NCBI RefSeq assembly: GCF_900105905.1 | Contig: NZ_FNSV01000005.1 | Span: 434,001-498,000, forward strand | DNA from: Rhodococcus koreensis | GTDB lineage: Bacteria > Actinomycetota > Actinomycetes > Mycobacteriales > Mycobacteriaceae | Length of the DNA: 64,000 bases | Reading direction: 5' to 3' | Shown: in pieces, positions 1-9,198 of the stretch | Numbering within the stretch: position 1 is the stretch's first letter | Layout: every line of letters begins with the position of its first letter | Position numbers and translations under genes: made by a program | Notes under the pieces: generated by a model | Told to the model about the DNA's origin: nothing | The model's database searches: none | Seen by the model: only the letters and a program-made list of their open reading frames with translations

Positions 1-308
1 GGACCCAGATAAGGCTGGGCGCCGGCACGCGCCACCACACACGGCGGATCCCCGACCAGAACACCGGGAGGCGCCCAAGGCCTGAACCACACGTGTTTGC
101 CCTCGTCGACCCGGGCTCTCAGCATGCGGCGGATCTCAGTCGACATCAAGGTCGTTCGTCCTCGCTGCGCTGCGGGCGCTCCACCTTGATCCCCGGCTGC
201 GGTCCCCCGCGGCCAGGCACGGGCGACGGCGAGGGCAAACACCGGAAACGTCCCCAAATAACCAACGGATCCCACCTTTACGGGGGTCCGCATCACAGAT
301 AAGGATCC
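1..308. other. Left edge, no supported gene
   Basis: No reading frame here has a convincing start, ribosome binding site and product. One plus-strand frame runs from the window edge to a TGA near position 89 and could be the tail of a gene that begins outside, but nothing in its roughly 29 residues is recognisable. Confidence 0.3.
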
Positions 309-672
309 ATGACCTCCCCGCACCGTCACACCCGGCCCCGCCCCGCCGACTGGGACTGGCAGCGCCACGGGTCCTGCCACGGCGCCGGCACGGCGATGTT
401 CTTCTCCCCCGACGGCGAGCGCAGCTCCGCTCGCGTCCACCGCGAACAGCAGGCGCGGCGACGGCGAACGCAGCTCCGCTCGCGTCCACCGCGAACAGCA
501 GGCGCGGCAACTGTGCGCGCAGCGCCTGGTGCGCACCGTCTGCCGCGATCACGCGCTCACCGCCGGTGAGCCCTACGGGATCTGGGGTGGCATGAGCGAG
601 GCCGATCGGACCCGCCACCGCCGCCGCGGCCGCCGCCGTGAGAGGCGCCGATCCTCGCCCGCACCGACGTGA
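309..672 (+). pseudogene. WhiB-family regulator, frameshifted by a 49-bp tandem duplication
   Basis: The ATG opens a frame whose first residues match the N-terminus of WhiB iron-sulfur transcription factors: a WxW start, the first cysteine in a HGSCHG-like motif, then FFxPxGER. A 49-bp tandem duplication (410-458 and 459-507) then shifts the frame by one. Removing one copy restores a WhiB reading through LCAQRLVRTVC, the helix HAL and the diagnostic GEPYGIWGG turn, ending at the TGA at 670-672. Even when repaired, the third cluster cysteine (normally in CxxC) is Arg, so 4Fe-4S binding would probably be lost. The lesion and the lost cysteine both point to a dead gene; the family call is firm. 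Confidence 0.8.
410..507. repeat. 49-bp tandem duplication inside whiB-like gene
   Basis: Positions 410-458 and 459-507 are direct adjacent copies with a single A/G difference (419 versus 468). Because 49 is not a multiple of three, the duplication breaks the reading frame of the WhiB-like gene. Confidence 0.95.
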
Positions 673-714
673 CCACGACACCTACCATTCCCGACCCCGT
701 GAGAGGACCCATCG

Positions 715-837
715 ATGACCAACATCGCCCTGCTGATCCTGGTGATCGTCCCCGGGCTCGCCGCATCGCGCGCACTGCAGCATTACCTCGAGCACACCAC
801 CGCACCCCCGGGCACACCGCCGCCCCGGTTCCGCTGA
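715..837 (+). CDS. Small single-span membrane peptide (40 aa)
   Basis: The ATG is preceded at suitable distance by GAGAGG. The product starts MTNIALLILVIVPGLAA, a hydrophobic segment long enough to span the membrane, and ends in a Pro/Arg tail. The same arrangement (polar MTN/MNTN start, Ala/Leu/Val span, then a Pro/Arg-rich tail) is seen in the 46-aa peptide at 20045-20185, so the two look like paralogues. The function is unknown. The short length keeps confidence moderate; the paralogue and the ribosome binding site are the support. Confidence 0.55.
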   Translation: MTNIALLILVIVPGLAASRALQHYLEHTTAPPGTPPPRFR

Positions 838-1109
838 CCCTGCCTCGAGACACCCCATCCTCCTGAGAATCGTTGGGATACCGGAACATGCGCGGTGTTT
901 GCGGGCAGGTCCGGCGGGCAACCTCGAAGTCAGGAGCGGCAGCGGACCGGTACGGTGCCGCTTTCAGGTTCCGCGGGTTCAACAGCGAGCTCGCGGAACC
1001 GCCCGACCTCGACTCGCCCGTGCTCGCGCGGGGACGGTCGCCCGTCCCCCAGACCCGCCGCCGCGCAGCCGGATTCCTGAGCCTGCGAACAGTGTTGGGA
1101 GAATTCGTC

Positions 1110-1292
1110 ATGTGGTTTCCTGCGACCGCATTCTCGTTCGACCTGAACCGGCCCACCCCCGCACCGCCCGCCCTGTCCCCACCGACCGGGGTGGGGATTC
1201 TCGGTACCCTCGTCGCGGCCCTGCGCACCTCTGGGCCTCCCCCTGCGGCGACCGAACGCCCGCGTCCGGGGACGGGCACCACAGGGCCGTGA
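1110..1292 (+). CDS. Small Pro-rich hypothetical protein, coupled to next gene
   Basis: A 60-aa frame starts at ATG behind TTGGGAGAATTC. Its TGA overlaps the GTG of the next gene (GTGA at 1289-1292), the usual layout of translationally coupled genes, which is the main reason to accept it. The product has a hydrophobic start, a Pro-rich middle and a Thr/Gly/Pro tail. No domain is recognised. Confidence 0.4.
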   Translation: MWFPATAFSFDLNRPTPAPPALSPPTGVGILGTLVAALRTSGPPPAATERPRPGTGTTGP

Positions 1293-1732
1293 CCGCGGAC
1301 CACGCCCACGCCACCACCCCGCAATCCCGGATCGCCGGGCAGCTGCTGCAGGCGGTCGGCGAACGGAACGTTCCGGCGGCGCGTACCCAGATCTGCGCGG
1401 TGGCCTGCCCGCACGGCCGGCACGCCGCCCTGTTCCATCCGGTGATGCTCTGGCTGATCGCCCAGCTCGGCGTTCCGCTGCGTGACCGGGTCGGAGTCGA
1501 GGGCGACGGGGAGTCGTTCGTGTTCGAGTTGCTCACCGGCGCCGACCTGTGGTCCGAGCCGACGTCGCTGTCCGCGCAGGCCCGCAGCCTCCGGATCCGG
1601 GTGCTGGCCGCACTCGCTGCGGACCACGCGCCGCCGCCGTGGGCGCCGCAGAGCCCCGCCGCCCCGGAGCGGGTCCGGATGCTCGTCGATGCCCTGCTCT
1701 GGCTCGACGACCTGCTCGACTACAACCTGTGA
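1289..1732 (+). CDS. Conserved hypothetical protein, paralogue of the gene at 16820
   Basis: The 147-aa protein starts at GTG, overlapping the stop of the small upstream gene. It has no domain I can name. It is similar in order and pattern to the 163-aa product at 16820-17311: a shared acidic segment followed by ESFVFEL or EAFVLEV, then an SL/QL-xx-QAR-x-RxxVLAxLA helix, and a C-terminal helix ending ALLWLDDLL or ALTWLNSLL. A third, decayed copy lies at 47345-47640. One family, present three times in 47 kb near chaperone and ANTAR genes, suggests a stress-linked role, but that is inference from context only. Confidence 0.7.
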   Translation: MTADHAHATTPQSRIAGQLLQAVGERNVPAARTQICAVACPHGRHAALFHPVMLWLIAQLGVPLRDRVGVEGDGESFVFELLTGADLWSEPTSLSAQARSLRIRVLAALAADHAPPPWAPQSPAAPERVRMLVDALLWLDDLLDYNL

Positions 1733-1780
1733 CGGCGCCCTGACAGCCGCGCCGAGGCATCTGGGGCGGTGACGACTGCG

Positions 1781-2083
1781 CTATCGGGTGGGTCGGTGCA
1801 GGCAGGACAGTTCCCGGGCGGCGTCGTCGAGGCCGACGCAGGGGATCCCGCGGCGGCGCACTTCCTGCAGGGTCTGCGCCTCGTCCGGGGTGCACAGGCC
1901 GTCGAGGACGTCATCGGTGGCGATGACGACCAGGGCGTCCTCACTGCAGGTGTCGACCAGTTCCACGTCGTGCCCGCGGGCCCATCCGGTGACGGTGGAC
2001 CAGCGGTCCCGGTCGGCGGGATCGGTGAAGGCGCCCAGCAGCACGATGCTCCCGGTGCGGGTGGTCAGATTGTGCACAGTCAT
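1781..2083 (-). CDS. Hypothetical protein, BRCT-like fold possible
   Basis: The start ATG is preceded by GAGGAAGAA. The 100-aa product begins with a beta-strand-like GSIVLLGAF and contains DALVVIATDDVLDG, then EVRRRGIPCVGLDDA. The alternation of strands and helices, with a hydrophobic VVIA strand followed by a helix and a second RGIP(V) strand, resembles BRCT domains of DNA ligase A and DNA polymerase III epsilon-type proteins. This resemblance is by eye and weak. It converges with the gene ending at 1732. Confidence 0.6.
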   Translation of the reverse strand: MTVHNLTTRTGSIVLLGAFTDPADRDRWSTVTGWARGHDVELVDTCSEDALVVIATDDVLDGLCTPDEAQTLQEVRRRGIPCVGLDDAARELSCLHRPTR

Positions 2084-2802
2084 CTCGGTTCTTCCTCAAC
2101 TCGGGCACCAAGCGCGGCGCAGCGCCCGGGGTAGGGCACGGGGTGTGGGGTGGGATCCGGACCGGAGCCAATCGTCCTTCCCGGAGCGGCGGGGCACCCA
2201 GCGGGATCCTCGCCGGGGTCCGGGGCGATACCGGGTAGGGTACCCAGCCGCAACCGGGTTCGAAACGCAGCACACGGTGGTGTGGCACACCGAGCCGGTT
2301 CCCGACATCGCCTGCCTGCCCGAGGATATCGGGTGCCTGCCGCGAGTTCGACGGTGCCGGAGAGCAGTTCGGCGTCTGCGCGGTCGGGTCGCTCGGAAGT
2401 GCCTGTTCGAGGACCTTCTGCCCTGGCCAGCGCAGCGCCGTTCTCGTTATGATCGGATTCTGCCGTCCCCGAAAAGACGAGGGCGGCGCCGCGAAAACTG
2501 GACCCACCGCGGGATGTTTCCCGCCGCCGGTGCACGTTCAGCGGCGTCGAACCCGGGACGACATTCTCGGCCTCGGGCTCGACGCGCCCTGCGTGCCGCG
2601 GCGGTCGCCGAAACACGCCCCGACACCGAGCAGTCGCGGGCGATCGGTCATCTCACGGGCGCTGCACACCCGCAAGACCGGCCGGAGTCGTTGGGCAGCC
2701 GGATTTTTCCGCATCTCGGTGTGTGCGTTGCCGCTCACAGTGCCGGAGCGGAGGGTATTTCGTGGCAACTTGTTCCCGGGACGCGAGGAAGGGGCGAAGT
2801 CG
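2084..2802. other. 720-bp gap without a supported gene
   Basis: Frames are open here only because of high GC. None has a good start signal, and third-position bias is not consistent. It presumably holds the promoters of the divergent genes at 2083 and 2803. I see no clear promoter consensus. Confidence 0.4.
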
Positions 2803-3081
2803 ATGACAACGTCACCGCATATCACCACCGATCACGACGAGATCCGCCGATGGATTCAGGCGCATCACGGCGCCCCGGCACGGGACGGGTCCGGCGCATT
2901 GCGGATCGACTTCCTCGGTGTCGCCACGGAACTGAAGCATCTGCAGTGGAATGAGTGGTTCACCGCCTTCGACGAGCGGGGTCTGGCCCTGTGCTATCCC
3001 GAACCGCATGTTCGCGGCGGCACCAGTGCCTGGTTCGAATTCGTCCCGCGCGCCCGAACCGCCGCCGGTTCGGTCCGATGA
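2803..3081 (+). CDS. Small conserved protein, HDEIRxWI family
   Basis: ATG 2803 follows GAGGAAGGGGCG. The 92-aa product has the pattern TTDHDEIRRWIQAHHGAPA, then a LRIDF strand, a QWNEWFTAFDERGLALCYPEP segment split by aromatic residues, and a short tail. A paralogue with the same order of motifs lies at 27831-28139. Small proteins of this pattern are widespread in bacteria and are often carried in databases under misleading enzyme names; their role is unknown. The stop overlaps the start of the Stealth gene (ATGA, 3078-3081), so the two are probably translated together. Confidence 0.75.
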   Translation: MTTSPHITTDHDEIRRWIQAHHGAPARDGSGALRIDFLGVATELKHLQWNEWFTAFDERGLALCYPEPHVRGGTSAWFEFVPRARTAAGSVR

Positions 3082-4739
3082 GCACGCCGACCCGATCACC
3101 GTCCCGCACCGGCACCGCCGACACCCCGCCCGGCCCGCGCGGTGGGGACACCCGGCCGGCCGGTACTCACACGCTCCTCGGCCGCGGCGGGGAGCTGACC
3201 GGGCCACCGGTGCCGGCGGTGCCGGCGGCCTGCCGGCTGCACAACCGGTCGGAGGTGGTGGAGTTCGGCGGCCGCTACGGTCTGAGGATCTCGACGACCA
3301 CGCCGCACGAGGCGACGGCCGAGGATCTGCTGTTCGTCCGATCGGTGCTCGACGACGCCGGAATCGGCTACCTCCTCGTCCGCGGCAACCACACCCGCCC
3401 GGTGCTGGCGGTGAACTGGGCCGACCGTCAGGCGCTGCGGACGGCGCTGGTGGCAGCCAGCGCGGATCAGCCGTTTTACGTCAAGGCCGTTGGGACTGGC
3501 CGGGCGCCGGGGTTGATCGCGGACGGGACCCTGTCGCACACCCCGGCGGCGCGGATTCTGCGGCTGTTCCGGCCGCGGCTCGAACCGGTCAGCGGGCTGC
3601 GGTACGGGGCCGAGGGGGCGGTGCAGGTCGAGTTGTGGTCGTATACCGACGACGAGATCGCCGCGCCGGCCGCGAACGCGCTGACCCGCCCCGTCATGGC
3701 GCGCCGGGAGGCCGTCCCCGCGGTGATCGAGCGGGACGGTCGGAGTTGGCCGACGGTGGCCGGCATGTTCGACCTGCATCCGGCGGATGTACCGTTTCCG
3801 ATCGACCTGGTGTTCTCCTGGGTGGACGGGAGCGACACCCGGTGGCAGGTGCAGCGGGCACGGCGGATGCGCAATTACGTCGTCGGCGACGGGGACGACT
3901 CCCCGGCCAGGTACCGGCAGATCAACGAACTGAAGTATGCGCTGCGGTCGGTGCACATGTACGCGCCGTGGATTCGGCGAATCTTCGTCGCCACCGATTC
4001 CCCGCGACCGGCATGGCTGGCCGACCACACTCGGGTCATCGTGGTGCGCAGTGAGGAATTCTTCACCGATCCGTCGGTGCTGCCCACCCACAATTCCCAC
4101 GCCGTCGAATCGCAGCTGCACCGAATTCCCGGTCTCGCCGAACACTTCCTCTACGCCAACGACGACATGTTCTTCGGACGGGCGGTCGCCCCGCAGCTGT
4201 TCTTCACCGCCGGCTCGGTGAGCCGGTTCATCGAGTCCGGCACCCGCATCGGGCTCGGCCGTAACTGTCCCCGGCGCAGCGGATTCGAAAACGCCGCCCG
4301 CGTCAACCGGGTGCTGCTGCAACAACGTTTCGGGGTGACGATCACCCGTCATCTCGAACACACCCCGGTGCCGCTGCGCCGATCGGTCATGGCCGAGATG
4401 GAAGAGCAGTTCCCCCGCGAGTTCGCCGCGACCGCGGCCAGCCCGTTCCGGGCAGCGGAGAACATCTCGGTGACGAACTCGCTCTACCACTACTACGCCC
4501 TGCTCACCGGCCGCGCCGTGCCGCATACCGCCGCCAAGGTCCGCTACGTCGACACCACCACCGTTGCGGGCCTGCGCGCACTCGGTCCGCTGCTGGCGAA
4601 GCGGAACAAGGACATGTTCTGCCTCAACGACGGCAGCACCCCGGAGGTCGACCTTGCGGTGCGCACCGCGACGGTGACCGAGTTCCTCGACCGCTACTAC
4701 CCCATCCCGGCCCCCTGGGAAACCGGATACCCCCGCTGA
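3078..4739 (+). CDS. Stealth-family hexose-1-phosphate transferase
   Basis: The 553-aa product carries the four conserved regions of the Stealth family. CR1 is IDLVFSWVDGSD near residue 240. CR2 runs from INELKYALRSVHMYAPWIRR near 281 to the acidic ANDDMFFG near 361. CR3 lies around 430-475 (PLRRSVMAEMEEQFP, then SVTNSLYHYYALLTG). CR4 is KDMFCLNDG near 511. Known family members transfer sugar-1-phosphate units during surface polysaccharide synthesis. The start at 3078 is preferred because it overlaps the upstream stop and leaves a normal N-terminus; an upstream extension would lie inside the previous gene. No signal peptide is seen, so action at the inner face of the membrane is likely. No other polysaccharide genes are nearby, so the acceptor is unknown. 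Confidence 0.92.
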   Translation: MSTPTRSPSRTGTADTPPGPRGGDTRPAGTHTLLGRGGELTGPPVPAVPAACRLHNRSEVVEFGGRYGLRISTTTPHEATAEDLLFVRSVLDDAGIGYLLVRGNHTRPVLAVNWADRQALRTALVAASADQPFYVKAVGTGRAPGLIADGTLSHTPAARILRLFRPRLEPVSGLRYGAEGAVQVELWSYTDDEIAAPAANALTRPVMARREAVPAVIERDGRSWPTVAGMFDLHPADVPFPIDLVFSWVDGSDTRWQVQRARRMRNYVVGDGDDSPARYRQINELKYALRSVHMYAPWIRRIFVATDSPRPAWLADHTRVIVVRSEEFFTDPSVLPTHNSHAVESQLHRIPGLAEHFLYANDDMFFGRAVAPQLFFTAGSVSRFIESGTRIGLGRNCPRRSGFENAARVNRVLLQQRFGVTITRHLEHTPVPLRRSVMAEMEEQFPREFAATAASPFRAAENISVTNSLYHYYALLTGRAVPHTAAKVRYVDTTTVAGLRALGPLLAKRNKDMFCLNDGSTPEVDLAVRTATVTEFLDRYYPIPAPWETGYPR

Positions 4740-4819
4740 CCGGCACCCCTGACCCCACCCGGCCCATTGCCGGTTCTCCCGTCGGCTCCGCGGTCACCGG
4801 ACGGGATTTAGGGTGAAAG

Positions 4820-5560
4820 GTGACAGCGGTCGAGGTGGTGAGGGTGGTCGTGGAGGAACGGCGACGGCAGTCGTTGTGGCGTGCGATCGCCGACGAGGCG
4901 GGCACGCCCGGACAACACCGGTGGGCGCAGCAGGTGTGCCGGCTGTGCGTGACCGAACTGGCCGGTATCGACGCCGCGGCGCTCACCCTCCGCGCGACCG
5001 GCCGGGCGCAGGACCTGCTCGGCGCCAGCGACGACTGGGCCGGGCGGCTCGACGAGCAGCAGTACACCCTCGGCGAGGGCCCCGGGGTGCAGGCGTTCGA
5101 GGACGGCAGCCCCATCCTGGTCGACGATCTGAGCCACCACGAGGAGCGGTGGCCCGGATTCGCCGACACCGCTCATGCGGTGGGGGCGGCGGCGGTGTTC
5201 GCATTCGCGCTGCGGATCGGCGCCATCCGGCTCGGCACCATGACCTTCTACCGGCGGCGGACCGGCTCCCTGGCCGCCCGCGCCGTCGCCGATGCCACCG
5301 TGCTGGTCGACCTGATCACCCTGGCCCTGGTCGAGCAGGCCGAGCACGCCGAGCGGACCGGAATCGACTGGATCCGGGAAACTGGCTCCTACCAGGACGT
5401 GAACGTGGCCACCGGGATACTCGCCGCCCGCCTGTCGATCAGCCTCGACGAGGCGCTCCTGCGGCTGCGCGCCCACGCCTTCCGGCTGGGTCGCCCGATC
5501 CTCGACCTGGCCGGGGACATTCTGTCCGACCGGATCGACGTCGACGAGCTCAACGAATGA
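4820..5560 (+). CDS. GAF-ANTAR domain regulator
   Basis: The GTG start gives a 246-aa protein. Residues about 35-170 form a GAF-type sensor domain with the usual LGEGPGVQAFEDGSPI and VDDL, ERWPGF motifs. The C-terminal 55 residues (VNVATGILAARLSISLDEAL, then a RLRAHAF helix) match the three-helix ANTAR RNA-binding domain, which in studied proteins binds paired hairpins in nascent RNA and prevents termination. The product should be a cytoplasmic RNA-binding antiterminator whose ligand or signal is unknown. A second, damaged GAF-ANTAR gene follows 31 bp downstream in the same direction. Confidence 0.88.
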   Translation: MTAVEVVRVVVEERRRQSLWRAIADEAGTPGQHRWAQQVCRLCVTELAGIDAAALTLRATGRAQDLLGASDDWAGRLDEQQYTLGEGPGVQAFEDGSPILVDDLSHHEERWPGFADTAHAVGAAAVFAFALRIGAIRLGTMTFYRRRTGSLAARAVADATVLVDLITLALVEQAEHAERTGIDWIRETGSYQDVNVATGILAARLSISLDEALLRLRAHAFRLGRPILDLAGDILSDRIDVDELNE

Positions 5561-5591
5561 CCACCCCGCCGCGGGGAGAAGGAGATCACGC

Positions 5592-6365
5592 ATGATCGAG
5601 GACATCCCGGACACCCAGGCCCACCTGGTCGAGGTGCTGTCCGCGATCACGACGCACCTCGCCGACACCGCGACCGACCCCACGGCCGCCGCCATCGCCG
5701 ACATCACGGCGGCCAGCGCGGATCTGCTCGCCGCCGCCGGCGTCCTGGTCGTCGACCCCCGGGGCGGTGTCGCAGTCGTCGCCGCGTCCGACGAACGCGC
5801 CCGGATCGTGGAACTGCTGCAAACCCAGGGCGAGCACGGCCCGTGCCTGGACGCCGTCGCCGCCGGCACCCCGCTCGAGGTCCCGGACCTGTCCGAATCC
5901 CACCGGCGCTGGCCCGACTTCACCGACGTCGCCACCACCCTGGGCTACCGTGCGGTACTGGCGATCCCGATGCTCCTCGACGGCCACGCCATCGGGGGGA
6001 CTCAACCTGCTCCGCACCACCGTCCGCGAGTTCACCGACTACGACCGGCGACTGGCCGCGGTCCTCGCGGCCTCGGCCGTGATGCACCTGATCCGCGACG
6101 ACGCCGCCCACCGCCGTGCCAAACTCACCGAACGCACCCTGGGCCTGATCCACGACCGTGTGCACGTCGACCAGGCGGTCGGACTCACCGCCGCACCCTG
6201 CACATCACCCCGGCCGCGGCCCGGACGCTGCTCGAACACCACGCCAGCACCCACCACACCCCGCTACGCGCCCTCGCCCAGCACATCACCACCGGCTCGC
6301 TGGCACCGGCGGACCTGACCGGCGTCGACGACACCGCACCCGGACAACAAGCCCCGCACCCCTGA
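5592..6365 (+). pseudogene. Second GAF-ANTAR regulator, two compensating frameshifts
   Basis: The ATG follows GGGGAGAAGGAG and opens a GAF domain (GEHGPCLDAVAAGTPLEVPDL, RRWPDF). At a run of six G (5994-5999) the frame slips: the expected continuation GGLNLLRTTVREFTDYDRRL is in the next frame and continues through LTERTLGLIHDRVHVDQAVGL. Near 6190 the frame returns, and the ANTAR end (LHITPAAARTLLEHHASTHH) is read in the original frame to the TGA at 6363. The uncorrected frame has no stop, so a 257-aa protein with about 63 scrambled residues would be made. Either two indels are real or the source sequence is in error; one lies in a G run. Confidence 0.8.
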
Positions 6366-6425
6366 TCATCAGGCACTGCGCTGGTCCCACAGGACCACGT
6401 CCGGGCCATGACCCGTCGCGGCCGG

Positions 6426-6690
6426 TTACGGCCACTCCGGGTCGGAGCGTCCGTGCGCGGCGCCGTCGACCACCGCCTGCACCCGGGCCGCGGCACGGTC
6501 ACCGGCACCCGCCGTCCGGTCGAGGTCGCGGGTAGCGCGTTCGAGGACCAGCTCGTCGTGGTCGGCGGTGGTTCCGGATCGCTCCCAGGCGCTCAGGATG
6601 CCCGCGCACTCGTCGCGGGCCGCACGGTCGGCCAGGGCGGAGCAGCGCCAGCGCCGCCTCGGGGCCGGGACGCGGCGGAATCGTCGTCAT
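6426..6690 (-). pseudogene. Small hypothetical gene with one frameshift
   Basis: ATG 6690 has a strong ribosome binding site (AGAGGAGG). The first 17 or so codons read MTTIPPRPGPEAALALL. Typical coding third-position bias then moves to the next frame, giving SALADRAARDECAGILSAWE and on through RATRDLDRTAGAGD to a TAA at 6426-6428. The repaired protein would be about 87 aa, soluble and helical. No family is recognised. The break lies near 6641. Confidence 0.5.
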
Positions 6691-6777
6691 GTTTCCAGCC
6701 TCCTCTTCTTTGCGTCCCATGCCCCGGCGATATCGCCGTCGATCGTCTGGGGAACCGTCGGCGACCGGATACGTTCG

Positions 6778-7206
6778 TCACCAACCGGGCGCCCCGCGAT
6801 CGACTGGTCCGGTGTCGCTGTCGAGCCTGTGGATGAGTGCCGGGACCGGAAAGGCCTCCCGGTCACGGTATTCGAGGTGCAGCAGGTCCGCGACGAGCTC
6901 GTCGGTGCGGTCGGCGATGGCCTCCGGTGCCGGGCGGCGGCCGATCCCGAGCCCGCCGATGATCAGGACCCGATCGGCGCGCTGACCCTCGATTCCCAAA
7001 GACCACCCGAAATACCGGTTCCAGGCGATCAGGACGTGGCGGCCGCTGTAGTACCGGAACTGTTTCGACAGCACGACCACAGCATCGAAGGTGACCGCGT
7101 CCCACCTGCGGATCGTCTCGGCGTTCAATGCCCGTGCGACCGCGAACACGTACGCGTTGCTGTCGGGGTTGTCGCCGGCACCGACGCCGCTGCTTATCGT
7201 GAACAC
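6778..7206 (-). CDS. Hypothetical protein, N-terminus uncertain
   Basis: The frame has good coding bias from about 7206 down to the stop at 6778 and reads FAVARALNAETIRRWDAVTF, then FRYYSGRHVLIAWNRYFGW and DRVLIIGGLGIGRRP. The start is unclear: the GTG at 7204-7206 has GGAGGAA immediately adjacent, too close to be a normal site. A separate frame just upstream (GTG 7264, SFELTVDGYVFRDGG) also looks protein-like, so a frameshift near 7210 may split one gene. No domain is recognised. Confidence 0.5.
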   Translation of the reverse strand: MFTISSGVGAGDNPDSNAYVFAVARALNAETIRRWDAVTFDAVVVLSKQFRYYSGRHVLIAWNRYFGWSLGIEGQRADRVLIIGGLGIGRRPAPEAIADRTDELVADLLHLEYRDREAFPVPALIHRLDSDTGPVDRGAPGW

Positions 7207-7399
7207 TTCCTCCGTCGCGGAACACGTACCCGTCCACGGTGAGCTCGAAACTACCCCTCGACACTGGTCAGGGCAGATAAACCGTACGACCGCAGGCCCT
7301 CGGTCCGCCCGTGGAGGGAGCAGGGCGATGTTTGGGATCGGGCCCAATCGGGCACGACCCACACACATCCGCTCCCAGACTTCGACGGAGGTGTCCTCG

Positions 7400-7672
7400 A
7401 TGGCGGCATTGCACAGTCACACCCTCACCCATCCCCGGGGCACGGGATCGCGTACCCGCGCCCTCGACACCGCCGAGGGGGTGCTGATCGGGATCCGCCG
7501 GATCCCGGCCGCGGACGCCTTCGACGAACTGGTGAGCGCCGCCCGCCGCCACGGCGTGTCCGTCTTCACCCTCGCCGAGGCCCTGGTCGCGCTCGCCAGC
7601 GGAAACGAGGCACCCCAGCCTGCCGCCGCCCGCGCAGCCCGGACCGAATGGGGCGCACTGTTGCGGCCCTGA
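7400..7672 (+). CDS. Stand-alone ANTAR domain protein
   Basis: ATG 7400 follows GGAGGTGTCCTCG. Of 90 residues, about 22-70 (RALDTAEGVLIGIRRIPAAD, then AFDELVSAARRHGVSVFTLAEALV) fit the ANTAR fold. There is no sensor domain, so activity would depend on expression or on a partner. Similar ANTAR-only proteins lie at 30631-30957 and, as part of a longer frame, at 27333. Confidence 0.82.
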   Translation: MAALHSHTLTHPRGTGSRTRALDTAEGVLIGIRRIPAADAFDELVSAARRHGVSVFTLAEALVALASGNEAPQPAAARAARTEWGALLRP

Positions 7673-7945
7673 ACCCCGGGAAGCACCGTGTGGAGTTGTG
7701 CGCTCGGCCACCTGGTCCCCGGATCCGCATCTCGCGGGTTTCGGTGATCGGGTAGGCGGATACTCTACGGGCACTGCCGTCGGGGTTCGTTCGGACACAT
7801 CGTGATTCGCGGTAGGGCCCACCAGTCGCAGTGACCGATAGGGCGCTCACTCCGGTTGATGGGCCACCCAGCCCACCGGGACAACCACGACCCCGGCAAG
7901 CGTGCGCCGGGAGTCGACGACCACACGAGATGAAGGAGTTGGGCG

Positions 7946-8401
7946 ATGTCGACGGCGGGGCACGCCGGCGGTCGGTCCACCGACCTGTGCCTGACCGCGG
8001 AGATGATGGTGCAGGAACTGGGATGGGACGACGACGTCGACGAGGACCTGCGTCGACGCATCGAGGACATCCTCGGGGGCGCATTGGTCGACGACAACTT
8101 CGGCGAGAGGGTCGACGCGGTGCTGCTGTGGTGGCGCAGCGGCGACGGTGACCTCACCGACGAGCTGATCACCGCCCGCACGGCGTTGTCCGGCACCGGT
8201 TTCGTGTGGTTGATGACACCGAAGCCCGCCCGAGCCGAGCACGTGGACCCGGCGGAGGTGATCGAGGCCGCCGACCTCGCCGGGCTGCACGTCACCTCCC
8301 GGAGCGACAGGCGCGACTGGCTCGGGACCCGGCTCACCCAGTCCAGCCCACCCGCCCCACGGGCACGGTCGTCCTCGGCTCGCCAGCCTGCCCGGTGGTG
8401 A
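7946..8401 (+). CDS. DUF3052 family protein
   Basis: ATG 7946 follows GAAGGAGTTGGGCG. The 151-aa product has the family core MVQELGWDDDVDEDLRRRIE, LVDDNFGERVDAVLLWWRSG, GTGFVWLMTPK, ending WLGTRL. Members are usually about 125-140 aa and are nearly universal single-copy proteins of Actinobacteria with unknown function. The last 25 residues (Ser/Ala/Arg-rich) look non-native and may come from a late frameshift or mutated stop. As DUF3052 is normally a chromosomal housekeeping-type gene, this is probably an extra paralogue. Confidence 0.85.
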   Translation: MSTAGHAGGRSTDLCLTAEMMVQELGWDDDVDEDLRRRIEDILGGALVDDNFGERVDAVLLWWRSGDGDLTDELITARTALSGTGFVWLMTPKPARAEHVDPAEVIEAADLAGLHVTSRSDRRDWLGTRLTQSSPPAPRARSSSARQPARW

Positions 8402-8479
8402 CAGGCACAGGGGATCCCGCCGAGTGACGATGTCACCCGGACGAGCCCGAGGTCATCCAGCGCCCCCGGGGACGGGTGC

Positions 8480-8902
8480 TCACCCCATCTCTGGGGGTGG
8501 TGGGGTGCTCACACCGTTTCGGGGGCGGCCGAACAGTGGCGCGAAACCCTCGGGCAGTGACCCCAGGACGGTGTGCAGGCAGTTGTCGTCGACGGCCTGG
8601 GCCACCGTGGCCAGCACCGCGCTGGTGTCCCATTCGGCGGTGGTGGGGTGGGCGTCGAGGGCTTGGGCGATCCGGTGCCGGAACTCCTCGATCCCGTAGT
8701 CGGGTGCGGCCCGTCCGTCCTCGATGGGGCCGAGCGCGTCGCGCGCCAGGGGCGAAAGCTGCGCGCCCAGGGCTCGCACCTTTCCGGGGGACAGCCGCGC
8801 CCCGAGCTTCCGGAGCACTACCGTCGTCACCCGAGTGGCCTCCCCCAGGCTGTCGTATTCTCCGTATTCGCGGACCCGTGACAGGAATTCGGTGTCGTCC
8901 AT
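8480..8902 (-). CDS. DUF2267 domain protein
   Basis: The ATG at 8902 follows AAAGGACACTGGTG. The 140-aa product reads FLSRVREYGEYDSLGEATRV, then TTVVLRKLGARLSPGKVRAL and AQLSPLARDALG, ending in a Pro-rich tail. This matches DUF2267, a family of small helical cytoplasmic proteins often found beside Hsp20 and other stress genes, as here. It faces the DUF3052 gene tail to tail; an imperfect hairpin at 8429-8457 between them could terminate both. Confidence 0.85.
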   Translation of the reverse strand: MDDTEFLSRVREYGEYDSLGEATRVTTVVLRKLGARLSPGKVRALGAQLSPLARDALGPIEDGRAAPDYGIEEFRHRIAQALDAHPTTAEWDTSAVLATVAQAVDDNCLHTVLGSLPEGFAPLFGRPRNGVSTPPPPEMG

Positions 8903-9198
8903 CACCAGTGTCCTTTCTGTGCTCTCCTTTGTTCTTCTTGTGTGTTCTTCTCGTCTCGGTCTCGAGGTGCTGCTCGCACGTCGGCCGATCCACCCCCGCC
9001 GCCTCCTCGCACCGACAGGGGCCGTTGGTCAGCGCCGCGCAGCCGGAGGTGCCCGGCGGGCTCAGCGCCAGGAGGAACAGCACTCCCGGGGCGATGCCGA
9101 CCGCCTCGGCACCCTCGACCGGCCGTCCCCGGAGGGTCCGTGTCGGGGGTGCCACCGTTCCCGGTGTCCGGGTGGGCGACGGGAACGGCGGCGGAAGG

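Noticed and set aside
3096..4526. Long minus-strand frame opposite the Stealth gene
   Set aside because: It has no motif and no start signal; the plus strand carries all four Stealth regions.
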